Source: Panopea generosa (Eukaryota > Mollusca > Bivalvia > Adapedonta > Hiatellidae). Taken from it: DNA of 64,000 bases. Location of the stretch: positions 47,613,228-47,677,227 of the forward strand of contig CM055901.1 of assembly GCA_029582155.1 (NCBI GenBank). Direction: 5' to 3'. Below are positions 1 to 11,862 of this stretch, in pieces (within the stretch, counting starts at the first letter, position 1; every line of letters starts with the position of its first letter). A program made the translations under genes and the position numbers. The notes beneath the pieces were generated by a model. The model was not told where the DNA came from and made no database searches. It saw only the letters and a program-made list of their open reading frames with translations.

Positions 1-669
1 AACTATAACTAAGATACAAATCATCCTGTATCCACTTTGTGCAAATACCCGTACATATCCAATTTTCAAAAGGTACTGAAAAAATCAAGGTTGAGAACAA
101 AATTTAAGTGTTTAATTGCATATGAATGTTGGTTTCTGATCTGGATACAGTGATCTTCAGGAAGTAGAAAAGGAGGTACCAGTACACACCACATGGTAAT
201 TTACTTTCCGAATTGGAGGCTTTACCAGACTACATGACATCATGCAACTTCATATGATTTATTTGAAGCACCATAAAACTGGTAGCATAAACAAGTAACA
301 TACGTCTGTCAATTGATGAAAAAAAAGAAACTTGCAATACAGATGAATTAACTAGAAGAAGGGATTTAATCGTTTCAGAATTGTCTGGCATCACTGCCTA
401 TGTCAGACATGCACCAAAGACAATAAAAGTGACATAATCTCTTGCAACAAAGAATCAAATCAACACCATAGTCTGGGTAATCTGGCTTTGTCAAAGTAAA
501 ATAAAATATAGAATATTAAATTAATGTTTTTGGTTATATAACATTTGTTTTCAACGTTTCCATATTCGGAGAATATATGAACTTCTGTTTACTTAAGAAA
601 AAGCTATTATTTATTTAGTCATGATTAAAGAGGACAGAACATGTTAATGTCATTATAAAATTTAAAAGG
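1..669. other. AT-rich non-coding stretch
   Basis: No open frame, tRNA-like fold or repeat stands out on either strand. It runs directly into the first minisatellite. Confidence 0.5.
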
Positions 670-1520
670 ACATGTGAGGCAGACTCTTACCACACAGCCA
701 CAACTTTATAGCAACCTTGACACCTCCAAATGTGAGGCAAACACTTTACCACAGAGCCACACCCCCATAGCGTTCTTAACACCTCCCACATGTGAAGCAA
801 ACACTTTTCCACATAGCCACACCTCCACAGCAACATTGGCACCTCCCACATGTGAGGTGGACACTTTACCACATAGCCACACCTCCACAGCCTTCTTGAC
901 ACCTCCCACATGTGAGGCAGACACTTTACCAGAGCCACACCTCCACAGCAACCTTGGCACCTCCCACATGTGAGGCAGACACTTTACCACATAGCCACAC
1001 CTCCACAGCAACATTGGCACCTCCCACATGTGAGGTGGACACTTTACCAGAGCCACACTTCCACAGCCTTCTTGACACCTCCCACATGTGAGGCAGACAC
1101 TTTACCACATAGCCACACCTCCACAGCCTTCTTGACACCTCCCACATGTGAGGCAGACACTTTACCAGAGCCACACCTCAACAGCAACCTTGACAACACC
1201 CACATGTGAGGCAAACACTTTACTACAGAACTACACCTCCACAACAACAATGGCACCTCCCACATGTGAGGCAGACACTTTATCACAGAGCCACACCACC
1301 ACAGCAACTATGGCACCACATGTGAGGCAGACACTTTATCACAGGGCCACACCTCCACAGCAACCTTGACACTTCCCACATGTGAGGCAGACACTTTACC
1401 ACAGGGCCACACCACCACAGCAACCATGACACATCCCACATGTGAGGCAGACACTTAACCACAGAGCCATAGCTCCATAACAACCTTGGAATCTCCCACA
1501 TGTGAGGCAGACACTTTACA
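670..1520. repeat. 60-bp minisatellite built on a tRNA-like SINE head
   Basis: About 14 units of 58-60 bp are seen, each with CACATGTGAGGCAGACAC followed by a TTTACCAC-type stretch. Read on the minus strand, each unit carries a tRNA 5'-half-like stretch: a near pol III A box (TGGCTCTGTGG), then GTAAAGTGTCTGCCTC and an anticodon-arm-like ACATGTGGGAGG. The same stretch occurs once in the SINE at 11.6 kb (21 of 26 central bases agree by eye). No B box is present in the unit. Open frames of 70-116 codons over the array run on both strands and are a by-product of the 60-bp (3n) period. Confidence 0.93.
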
Positions 1521-2167
1521 CTTCAGAAGCACTGATATCTCCCATCTAAAAGTAAAGTTACACAGATGAAAATGTCTGTCTATAATAAAATCCAATGTTT
1601 GTAAGCCATTTCAACATTTAATTACTGTTTTCATTTTCTGTTGACATAATCCTCTAAATAAACTGTTCATAACATATAATGACTACAGCTGAAGCAGATG
1701 GTAGGCGTAATATCTCACACTTCAAGGGAAATTCTGGGGGGAAATGTAACTGATCCATATATAAACAGTGATTCATATTTTTAAAAATATTTTGTCTCCT
1801 AGCAGTTATTGTAATTATGTAAATAAGGACTCTGAGATGCAAAGGCAATGAGATAAAACAAATATTGTAAGAGATACCAATCCACGCAGACATTAAAGGT
1901 GACTATAATGAAATAACACATATCAGATAACACTCACTAGGCAGCAATATTCATGAAGTATATCAAAGAAAGATTGGGGGCTTATAACCTCAGTGCAGCA
2001 ACTAGAAATAATAAGGTTATTAACATTGTCTGTTTTAAAATTTAGACATCAAGTAATAATGAGGTAACTAGTGAATAGTCTTAGACTTCTTTCTACAATA
2101 TAAAAATTTACCTCAATATCATTCTTTAAAAAATGCCTTTGTTTTGTCATGAAGTCCTTAATATATT
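1521..2167. other. AT-rich non-coding stretch
   Basis: Unique sequence between two arrays. No recognisable gene or element is seen. Confidence 0.5.
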
Positions 2168-3180
2168 TATATAAACAGTACCTTGACCTTTAATCTTCAG
2201 TAGAAACAATATTCTAAGGTACCCAATATCAATTATTTCTATAAACAATTCCTTGTCCACTAACACTCCAGTAGAAACAATATCCTCTGGTCTTCAATAT
2301 CATACATATAAATAGTCTCATGTTTCTAATGACTTCTATAGAAATATTATGTCCCCAGGACATCAATATCACATATAAACAGTTTCTTGGCCCTCATGAC
2401 TTCTGTAGAAATAATGTCCCTATCTCAACAATATCACATATAAACAGTCTCTTGTCTCTCATGACTTCTGTAGAAACAATGTCCCAAGGTCAACAATATC
2501 ACATATAAACAGTCTCTTGTCCCTCATGACTTCTGTAGAAACAATGTCCTAAGGTCAACAATAACACATATAAACAATCTCTTGTCCCTCATGACTTCTG
2601 TAGAAATAACGTCCCAAGGTCAACAATATCACAATCATATAAACAATCTCTTGTCCCTCATGACTTCTGTAGAAACAATGTCCCAAGGTCAACAATATCA
2701 CATATAAACAGTCTCTTGTCCCTCATGACTTCTGTAGAAATAATGTCCCAAGGTCAACAATATCACATATAAACAATCTCTTGTCCCTCATGACTTCTGT
2801 AAGAATAATGTCCCCAGGTCAACAATATCACATATAAACAATCTCTTGTCCCTCATGACTTCTGTAAGAATAATGTCCCCAGGTCAACAATATCACATAT
2901 AAATAGTTTCATGTCCCTCATGACTTCTGTAAGAATAATGTCCCAAGGTCAATAATATCACATATAAACAGTCTCATGTCCCTCATGACTTCTGTAAAAA
3001 TAATGTCCTCAGGTCTGCAATATATTATATATAAACAGTTCCTTGTCCATAATACTTTCTGTCCAAACAGTGTCCTCAGGTATCTAATATCTATAAAAAA
3101 AACAACTTCTTTAAATCCAATGACCTCAGACTCCCAATAATATATACAGTTTCTTTGCCCTCAATCACTGCTGTATATAA
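2168..3180. repeat. 65-bp minisatellite
   Basis: About 15 units of close to 65 bp, each with ATATCACATATAAACAG, CTCATGACTTCTGTAGAAA and a GTCCCAAGGTCAACA-type segment. The middle (about 2.4-3.0 kb) is homogeneous and both edges are increasingly diverged, the usual pattern when unequal exchange refreshes the centre. Confidence 0.92.
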
Positions 3181-4781
3181 TGTTTTCCATACATCATTTT
3201 GTTTGTTCTAACTTTTTCTCCTGTCTCTTCTGTTTATACAGTGTCCTGGTTTTCAATATTATCTTTATAAATGTTTTCTTTGCCACTGAATTTCCTCTGT
3301 TTTAAGTATTTTCCTTGACCTTCTCTATTTCCTTGCCTTTCCTTAATCAAACACTTCTTTGTGTAGGTTAGTAGTTATATGGTATTTTTTTACGACAATA
3401 GAAATTCCATGTTACATGTTGATCTACTATCTTGTTCCAGGAAACGTGAGGAAGTAGGCCAACATCTACTGATGGTCATGACATCCTATGTGAAATGGAA
3501 TGCTCTATTTTGAAAAATATCAGCTATTTTATTGGCTGAGAAAGTAGGACAACATCTAAGTGAGAATTGTTATTGCCCAGAATATATCGTATCTTTTTTA
3601 TAATATTTCTTCCATAGACATTTATTTTGGTCTCTGAAATGTGAAGTAAGACATGAAAGGCAGTAGAACCTATGTGGGACAATACCTTCAATTTGAATTT
3701 TCTACCAAAGTTACATATATGAAAAAAGTCATTCAGTTCCTTATTTAATTAAGTTAGTTAATTTTGTTCTATTATAATAATATTTTACATTTTCCTTGGG
3801 ACTACATACAGTTTTTCTTACATGAATCTATTCATAACAAACAGTTTTTTGTGGCCAGTCTCTTTACCATAAATGTTGATTGGCATGCTAAGAATAAGTC
3901 TTTAAACACACAGAACAGCATGTAATGTTCAATTGGAGAACACTTGGCAGCAACCCCCTCAATGCTAAGAAAAAAGCAACAACCAGTTTGATGCTGTTAG
4001 AATCATTGACATGTGAAGTTAACTCTGGCACTCCTGCAGATAATCAGTTTGATTATTTAAACAAATGTAGACTAATTTGAGACACACATGTAATAGGATT
4101 TAAAGAGACAAATGGCAATTTGATTAATTTTTAATTACATGTATGGAAGAACAAATGGGGCTTATAGAACCAGAATTCTGAAATGATATACACAAAAACA
4201 TTTTGACATTAAGGGAGAATGGAATTAAAATAAGAATTCTGAAATGATCTATGAAAGCACACAATGGTATTGGGGGTATTCTGACATTACAGAGTAGGAG
4301 ATTAGAGTACCATTCTACAATAATTTATGCAAGGAATACACAGACATTAGAGATAATAAGATTGGAACCAGTATCATAAAATGAATTTTGCAAGAATCAA
4401 CATTTTAAATAGAGAGAATGCAATTTGAAACAGCATTCTGAAATGATGCATCAATAAACCAGAGATATAAAGCTTCATGTTAAACACTGTTTCCTATAGG
4501 CATTGATTTCTTACCGCAGTTAACAGCTGAACTATGCAGGTAAAAGAATTATCAACTTTTAAACATACAGCATCAAAGAAACCACAATTTTGTCTGGAAA
4601 TCAAACGGAAGTCAGTCTATTTATTCATGTTTATTTGCTCTCACAGACTGTTCGAGTCTAGACAATATCTTTTCCAAAATTTAATAAATAATATAATTGT
4701 AAAGTTTTTGGTTTGTAGAAATACATTAAAAGGGAAAAATGTGTGCATTTATGTTATTTAAAAATCCCTTCAGGCCTTCAA
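3181..4781. other. Non-coding stretch
   Basis: No gene recognised. A short direct repeat (GAAGTAGGCCAACATCTA and GAAAGTAGGACAACATCTA) lies about 90 bp apart near 3.45-3.56 kb. The open frame at 4534-4761 is not distinguishable from chance in this base composition. Confidence 0.45.
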
Positions 4782-5661
4782 AAGTTATGGAACAGACAAG
4801 ATTTGTGATGGATGGATAGATATATGGAAACGGTTGGATATTCAAGCTAAGAAGTTATGGAACAGACAGGATTTCTGATGGACGGATAGACAGAGAATTG
4901 ATTGGACATTCAAGCTAAGAAGTTATGGAACAGACAGGATTTCTGATGGATGGATAGACAGAGAATTGATTGGACATTCAAGCTAAGAAGCTATGGAACA
5001 GACAGGATTTCTGATGGACGGATAGACAGAGAATTGATTGGACATTCAAGCTAAGAAGCTATGGAACAGACAGGATTTCTGATGGACGGATAGACAGAGA
5101 ATTGATTGGACATTCAAGCTAAGAAGCTATGGAACAGACAGGATTTCTGATGGACGGATAGACAGAGAATTGATTGGACATTCAAGCTAAGAAGCTATGG
5201 AACAGACAGGATTTCTGATGGACGGATAGACAGAGAATTGATTGGACATTCAAGCTAAGAAGCTATGGAACAGACAGGATTTCTGATGGACGGATAGACA
5301 GAGAATTGATTGGACATTCAAGCTAAGAAGCTATGGAACAGACAGGATTTCTGATGGACGGATAGACAGAGAATTGATTGGACATTCAAGCTAAGAAGCT
5401 ATGAACCAGAAACGATTTCTGATGGACGGATAGACAGAGAATTGATTGGACATTCAAGCTAAGAAGCTATGTAACAGACAGGATTTCTGATGGACGGATA
5501 GACAGAGAATTGATTGGACATTCAAGCTAAGAAGCTATGGAACAGACGGGATTTCTGATGGACGGATAGACAGAGAATTGATTGGACATTCAAGCTAAGA
5601 AGCTATGGAACAGACAGGATTTCTGATGGACGGAGAAATGGTTAGACATTCAAGCTAAGAA
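4782..5661. repeat. 68-bp minisatellite, highly homogeneous
   Basis: About 13 units of 68 bp (AAGCTATGGAACAGACAGG, TTTCTGATGGACGGATAGAC, then GAGAATTGATTGGACATTC). Most inner copies are identical over the full unit, so the array is young or recently homogenised. The first unit and the last, shortened unit are diverged. Confidence 0.95.
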
Positions 5662-6926
5662 CAAGATGTCTCATAAAAGCAGGGACACAAAATTATTCTC
5701 TAGATATCTTAAAGTTTATTTACATACAATTTATTTATGTTTGCAAAATTAAATGTGTTAACCATTAAAAAAAAATAATGTCAACATTTTCAAATTAAGA
5801 CAGAAGTGACAGTGTCAATTAAGCACAATTAATACAGACTGCCTGTATGTATTGGTTGATTAACATATAAACTATAAAAATTATATAAGCAATTATTTTC
5901 ATTTTTATAAGCTGTATTAAATTCTTGATTCCTGATTTTTTGTCTTGAGCTTCATGTTATTAAATACCAGCTGAAACACAATGATTTTAAAAAACAACAA
6001 TAATATATGGCTGTATCGATGGCCAAGAGAAGATAGCATCATTTATTAAGAAGTGGTGGAGATTTAGTCATGCATAACTGCCATTAAGTATTACTCTATC
6101 ATCCATCATACCTCATGGCTTGGCAAACTCGTGCTGGCAGTCTGCACAATCAATAATGCTTTGGATGTCTCTCTCTCTCTTTCTCTGTAACTCTTTTTCT
6201 CTATTATTTTTGCCATTTATAATAATACATATTTCTATTTTCCTTTTAATAGTAAAATGTCTTATTTGAAATACTATGTACAAAGGTGAATTTACTTGGA
6301 AACTATCAGACTTAACACACCTTTTAAAATACTGTTATTGTTGATAACAACTGAATATTCTTAATCCATTACAAAAAAAAAATTAATACAAGAAGAATTA
6401 ATACAGCATGATAGCAAGGAATATCAAGTAACAAGCACGGTGACTTATTGTTAATATGACAGTAGATGAGACTCTGCTGCTCGACAAAGACATCCATTAT
6501 TTATACAGCTTGTTCATAATTCAAAAGTAGGTGCCGTGACCTTGAAGTGTAATTAATAAAATTGCCCAAATATTTATCATAAAACTCTGGTATATTAATT
6601 AATTAATATTTTAATAATGATTCAACTGACCACACACTGGTCATCTTTAGGTCATGGGTTGATAACATAACTGCTTAAAGTCTCTATGTAGTTTGAAGTG
6701 GCAGGTGACCTCTGATAGATATTTTAATTATTAAGCTAATTAATCAAAAGGGTCAGTATGACAATTAGGGAATCTCGGTCAACCCAGGTACATGTACAAT
6801 CTTCAAGACAGTGATATTACATTGACTTGATATTGTAAATGAATTGTCTTGTCCTTGCTTAAAATATAAACCCTACCCCAATCTTCACATCCATCCTCAA
6901 TATAAATTGGATGTTATTAGCTCTAC
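5662..6926. other. Non-coding stretch with short CT microsatellite
   Basis: A CTCTCTCT/TTCTCT tract lies near 6.17-6.20 kb. No gene is recognisable and stop codons are frequent in all frames. Confidence 0.5.
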
Positions 6927-7186
6927 AATTCTACATTAGCTCAGTTGGTAGCACATATGACTATCAATCCAAGGGTTGAGTGAATGAATCCTGAACTGAC
7001 CACAGTCTCCATGATGACTGATAAACAACATTGTGTCTTATCAGCAGTCTTCTCTCACAGTTGATTCAAGTGACATATTGGTGTATACTCAGGACTGTGT
7101 AACATTCTGGGATCCCAGATAGGAGTGGTTATAAAGGTTAACCGATCATCTAGCAACAAAATTAAGCTAATATTCATTCAATACAT
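6927..7186 (+). mobile_element. tRNA-derived SINE, family 1
   Basis: It has an A-box-like TTAGCTCAGTTGGTAGC, a degraded B-box region, then the family body (CAGTCTCCATGATGACTGAT, GTGTCTTATCA, GGGATCCCAGA, GGTTAACCGATCATCT) and a tail ending ATTCATTCAATAC. The same body is found at 8.2, 14.3 and 58.4 kb. Target duplications were not clear here. Confidence 0.8.
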
Positions 7187-7919
7187 ATAAATTGTGCTAT
7201 AAATGATATTTTTGAGATATGAGATTATTATAAGAGTTAAATTACTCAATTTGATATCATAGTATTAACTTATGTAACCCTGTAATAACTCTCATTTAGT
7301 TGCTGATAATCCTGTAAAATACTGACTCTAATATCCACTATCTTATAAAATGTTGCTAGGTGACATTGATGACCTTATGACCAAACCTTTCAGAAAATCA
7401 TGTTTTTTTAGCAGTTTCATTGAAATTTTAATAAAAAAGTCTGAAGTGCTTCAAGATGTTATCTGTGCTTCCCTAGTGCAATGATCACATTAATGCATAC
7501 TTTGAATTCTAGATAAAAAAAACATTTATCCATTAATACACTTCATAGGGGCTTGAAACAACAGATCAATTTGCATTCTCAGGTGGCAAATCTTGTAGTC
7601 AGTGAATAGAAGTTTCTTTTGTTTTTAATGTGATGTACAATAATTTGTGGCAGAACTCAGATAAACAGTGAAAAGCGTCACATGTCCATATATTCATGAT
7701 CACAATCATGTCATAAATATTTTGTATTTCATCAGTTTCTATTGGAATGATAGAAAGAAAAAATACAAAAATACCTATTTGTATTTTTTTTTAAGAATTT
7801 TTACTCATATTTTCAAAACAAGCCTTATAAAAAAATGATACTGATTTCTTAAATATGTAGTTTCAGATCCGTGGTGTAAAGATTTATTGTGTGAACATTT
7901 AAATTTTGCATCAGGCACT
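7187..7919. other. Non-coding stretch
   Basis: AT-rich sequence with homopolymer A/T runs. No gene or repeat family was recognised. Confidence 0.45.
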
Positions 7920-8098
7920 GTCCAGCTAGCCTCAAAAGAGAAAGTTTCCCAGTTACTGGCGGAAGGATGTTGGATCTACTCAGATTCATTTTGAGGTATT
8001 CATCCACCATTAAAATAGGACATGTCATATATATAACCTGAAATGTGTTGAAAGTGGCGTTAAACTCTATTTAAAAAGAATAAATAATAATAATGTCA
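7920..8098 (+). mobile_element. SINE family 2, 5'-truncated
   Basis: It contains the family-2 body (CTACTCAGATTCATTTTGAGG, TCATCCACCATTAAAATAGGA, ATATAACCTGAAATGTGTTG, GGCGTTAAACTC) and an A-rich tail with AATAATAAT. The tRNA-like head seen in the copies at 14.6, 61.3 and 62.3 kb is missing. Confidence 0.75.
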
Positions 8099-8160
8099 AT
8101 ATTGTCATTATCACCACAAGACTGCATATTATTTTACCATGCAATGTTATGAGCTCTTCT

Positions 8161-8174
8161 CAGGTCAGCAAGGA
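8161..8174. repeat. SINE target-site duplication, left copy
   Basis: CAGGTCAGCAAGGA, repeated exactly at 8462-8475, brackets the SINE between them. Confidence 0.92.
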
Positions 8175-8461
8175 TTGATTAAATATTTAGCATCATTTTT
8201 ATGCCATCAAGGGCTTACAGATGATCAGTTAACCTAACCACTGTTTCCTGGGATCCTTGAAGGTTAACCAGTACTCAAGCACACCCCATCTCAGCAAGCA
8301 ACTAATAACTTTCCCACTTGAATCAGAGGTGAGAGACGAATGATAATGAGATACAATGTCGTATATCAATCATCACGGTGATTGTGGCCAGGCAGGAATT
8401 CGAACTCATGACCCCCGGATTGATAGTCAGATGCGCTAATGACTGAGCTAATCGGGCCCGG
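8175..8461 (-). mobile_element. tRNA-derived SINE family 1, near intact
   Basis: On the minus strand it begins with a clear tRNA-like head: A box in TTAGCTCAGTCATTAGCGC and B box GAGTTCGAATTCC about 25 bp on. The family body and a tail ending ATTTAATCAATC follow. It is flanked by a perfect 14-bp target duplication, CAGGTCAGCAAGGA, at 8161-8174 and 8462-8475. This is the best-preserved SINE copy in the window. Confidence 0.93.
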
Positions 8462-8475
8462 CAGGTCAGCAAGGA
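8462..8475. repeat. SINE target-site duplication, right copy
   Basis: Second copy of CAGGTCAGCAAGGA next to the tRNA-like head. Confidence 0.92.
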
Positions 8476-9235
8476 GAAACTTTATTAACTGACAAAAATT
8501 GAACAATGAAACAAAATGGAGAAAAGGAATGTCTTTAACATGAGAGCATTTATGTTCTTTATTCTAAAAATCAAAAACAAATTATTAAGGCATACTCTGG
8601 TAACTCCCTACTCTCATATTTAAATGACCATTGATTTACAGAGCCTCATCCAAATGAGGTAAGGAAAATACCATCAAATCGTCAAAACCAAAAACTGGAA
8701 GCTAGAATTATGACGAAAAGCAATAATAGACCAGTGAGAAAGTGCCTGCTGTCTATTACAATGTCAGAGACAATCAATGGTAAAAAGATTCCTTACAATA
8801 CAGGGGCCATTTTGACCTATATTTAATAACAGTTATCAGTTTTCCTCAGCCTCTGTGAGCCATTTACTGGGAAAAAGACTCAGTCCTGAATAGATGCCAC
8901 ATTGGCTTTGTACCACCATAGTTCTGCCATGGTCAGCTACGACTATATAATTAACTTTCTGCTTAAGTTATTTTCAATAAGTCCAGTGACCCTTCATGCT
9001 TGTACCTTCATGGAAAAATCTTTACTAACCAGTTGCAGATATCATCTATTCTGTACGGAGCTGAAAGTAGGGAGAGTTGGGAAAATTCTGATGTTGAATT
9101 ACAGAAACAGTTCCATGATTCTATATAAGAATGTTCCCAAAAGCTGTTTATTGTATTAATAAATCTCACCTACCTAACAAGGGAGCACTGCTCAATTAAT
9201 TCATCAATATGGACCTGATACCTGCATTACTTTGG
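8476..9235. other. Non-coding stretch with an unassigned 85-codon frame
   Basis: An open frame at 8902-9159 (+) is followed within a few bases by AATAAA. Its protein shows no motif I recognise and its length is within chance expectation, so it is not called as a gene. Confidence 0.35.
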
Positions 9236-9447
9236 TTTAACTTATTTATTTAACATCGACTATTAAACAAGTTCTTACAACTTAGACAAATAAAACTCAA
9301 AGTCTTCCTGGGTAGAATCTGAAGTAAATATATGCAGATAAATTGTCTTGCACAAGGACAACATACAAGGTTGTGGCAGAGGAATGAACCCACGACCCTC
9401 TGTTCTTGGATTGGATGCTCTACTGCTGGGCCATGAGCTCAACCTAC
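9236..9447 (-). mobile_element. tRNA-derived SINE, family 3
   Basis: The minus strand reads as a tRNA-like head (CAGCAGTAGAGCATCCAAT, then GTCGTGGGTTCATTCC as B box). A body follows with TTGTCCTTGTGCAAGACAAT, a stretch common in invertebrate SINEs, and an A/T-rich tail with TTAAATAAATAAG. Confidence 0.78.
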
Positions 9448-11633
9448 ATTACTAGCTTCTCAAAGTCCTTAAAAAATGCCCGTTTGCAGATAACTGTCAT
9501 GTTTCTACAATGTATGCTCACGTTTATCATATACAACTAAAGGACTGCACAACTCATTTTTAAAATTCTGATAATGAGTAACTATTCCAGCTGCTATTGA
9601 TTGTATCAACACGCTATTCTCAGTCAGTCATTGGTAATAAACAGCTTATTTAAAATCATCAAGGGAAAGGTCTTTAACAGAAATCCAGCAATTAATCATA
9701 AAACTATTATTATAAAAATTGCGTTTACATCAAAATACATCTGAAAAACTGCCAATACCCCAAAGGACTATAATCAAAATATATGTTACAATCATACGAT
9801 AAACTTTATAACCTCATTTAACAAATTTACCTATCATTAAACTTGCATTGGCCCTAAAACTACCCAATAATGTAAAAATCATCAATATAGATAGATCTAT
9901 TTTCAAACTAACAAATATCAAATAAAACAAAGTTTGAGAGCTTAATTACCTGAAAGTTTATTAGGAAACCTATATAAAACAAGTAAATCAAATTATAGCC
10001 ACAATTAACATTATATATGAATAAAACTAACAATTTTGAGAAAAAAAATCAAAATAACGCGAGTGACAAGACTGTCTGCTACAACCTTATATCATAATAT
10101 GGGTTTCTAAACACAGATTCATCTAAAACCTTTTATAAGCTGCGCGAAGGACTAATATAGAAGGATAAAAAACTTGCATCTCCTGACTAAATGTTGATGA
10201 AATAGCATACAAAGGATTACTTATTTGGCCAATTAATCATTCAGAATTCACAGGCAACTGATTTCTTATACATTAAATGTAAGTTGTATGTAATCTTAAA
10301 TGTTTGAATTACCCAAAATTTCTCACAATTTTGTTGCTTTTTATACGGTATATCCATTTTGCAGTATACACTTTTTGTTATCAGAAGTACTTCACCAATT
10401 GCTGGGAATGGTCTTGTTTTGATGAGAATTTCATTCTGCAATGTAAGAATTGATTTGTGTTCCTAAGATGAATGGAAGTTAAGATAACTGAAACTGAGAT
10501 ATTGCAAGATTTTGCATGAATACTCCGGCGTTCACAAAATCTCAATTAGTTGCCTTTCCTTCTCTATACAAGTTCTTGGCAGCACCAACTATCTGGCACT
10601 GTTCACTGGCAACTTTTTATGTAATTCCAACATGTTATTTCAGAATAAAAGTAGAAGCAAAAAAATATTTTTAAGTCTATTTTTAGTTGTAGTGGCCATT
10701 TTGGATTTAATTCAACCTGATTTCTCTAGGACCAGTTAGACAGACATCAAGTACAACATTCCTGAGTTTTATATGAAAAACAAACCAGTAGTTTTATAGG
10801 AGTTTTCTTAACAAAAATAGTTGACAGAGACAAATACAGACAGACAAACGGCCACCAGATGACGCACTACAGCATAAGCACTGCTGATCTTAGGTTTTAT
10901 AAGTTGAGTTAAAAATAGGAAAAATTTCAAATGTCTAATAACCACGGTTAATTCTTCCTTCCACGACTGGCTTCCTCTTTCTACTCCCTACTTAAAAGAA
11001 TCAGGAAAATTAGCGATCATCAAACCAAGAGATTTTAAGGAAGCATGATTGGCATTAAAATTAAAATCGCACAAGTGTTTCAACAAGTCTTAATGTCATA
11101 AATAACATCTTGTAATTCTCCCCATTAAGTGCTACTGCCTGTGTGCTGGTGTACCTAGTAGAGGAACCTGATTTTGAGCTCTTCCACTATATTCTGACAA
11201 AGATTAGAAAGGAATGCACCGTATTGACATACAGGAGGAACAGAAATAGAGCACTTTGTGGCTATAAACTGTATTTTATCTCTCTCAGAATGGAACTCTC
11301 CTCTTACACTGAATTCTAGGTCAACAGAATATCTGTCATGTTTTCTTCTCTTTTATAATGAAACTGACACAAACTTTTACAACTGTTAAGTAGATAAGAT
11401 GATTAAAATTTTGAATGGTTTGTATTTGGTAAAAAGTGAGGTAGCATGCAATTCATTATTATGATAATATTTTCAAACACATCGAAACCACTATCTCTCA
11501 TCATCAGTGCTTTTTCTTTGATATTTTTAAACAATCTATATTCAGGCCAATGTATGTTTTAGTTGTTTGTTGTTAAGTGTTGCTTTCAACAATTTTTCAG
11601 TTGCGACAGTGTCAACTTAAAAACAGTTTTCAA
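9448..11633. other. Long AT-rich stretch, mostly unassigned
   Basis: No confident gene. Near 10.79-10.89 kb a GACAGACAAACGGCCACCAG-type segment resembles the tail of pearl/Helentron-like elements. A 54-codon open stretch on the minus strand around 11.16-11.33 kb is noted among the rejected items. Confidence 0.4.
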
Positions 11634-11862
11634 AGCACTGCTACACTTGAGTATCATGCCGCAGACATATGATATGATACCCCACCCAGTCACATTATAC
11701 TGAAGCCGAGTTGACTAGACCTAGAACTATTCTTGAAATGTTGGGTGCCAAGCCAGAAGCTTCGAGTACCATTTTTCAAATCTTTGGTATGACCCGGCCG
11801 GGGATCGTACCACAAACTTCCACATGCGAGGTAGACGCTCTACTCCAAAATCACAAGTGCAG
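11634..11862 (-). mobile_element. tRNA-derived SINE, family 4
   Basis: The minus strand starts with a tRNA-like head: GAGTAGAGCGTCTACCTCGC, anticodon-arm-like ATGTGGAAG and B box GGTACGATCCCC. The body includes GGTACTCGAAGCTTCTGG and GTGACTGGGTGGGGTATCAT, and the tail GTCTGCGGCATGATACTCA, GTGTAGCAGTGC. Head and tail both have counterparts in minisatellites of this window (0.7-1.5 kb and 42.6-45.5 kb). Confidence 0.82.

Noticed and set aside
8175-8461. A functional tRNA gene on the minus strand
   Set aside because: A and B boxes are present, but a SINE body, tail and target duplication follow, so it is a retroposed SINE.
11155-11331. 54-codon minus-strand stretch that could be a second exon after the 17-kb candidate
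   Set aside because: The phase is compatible, but the acceptor is pyrimidine-poor, a better acceptor exists on the opposite strand, and it ends at a stop after only 54 codons.
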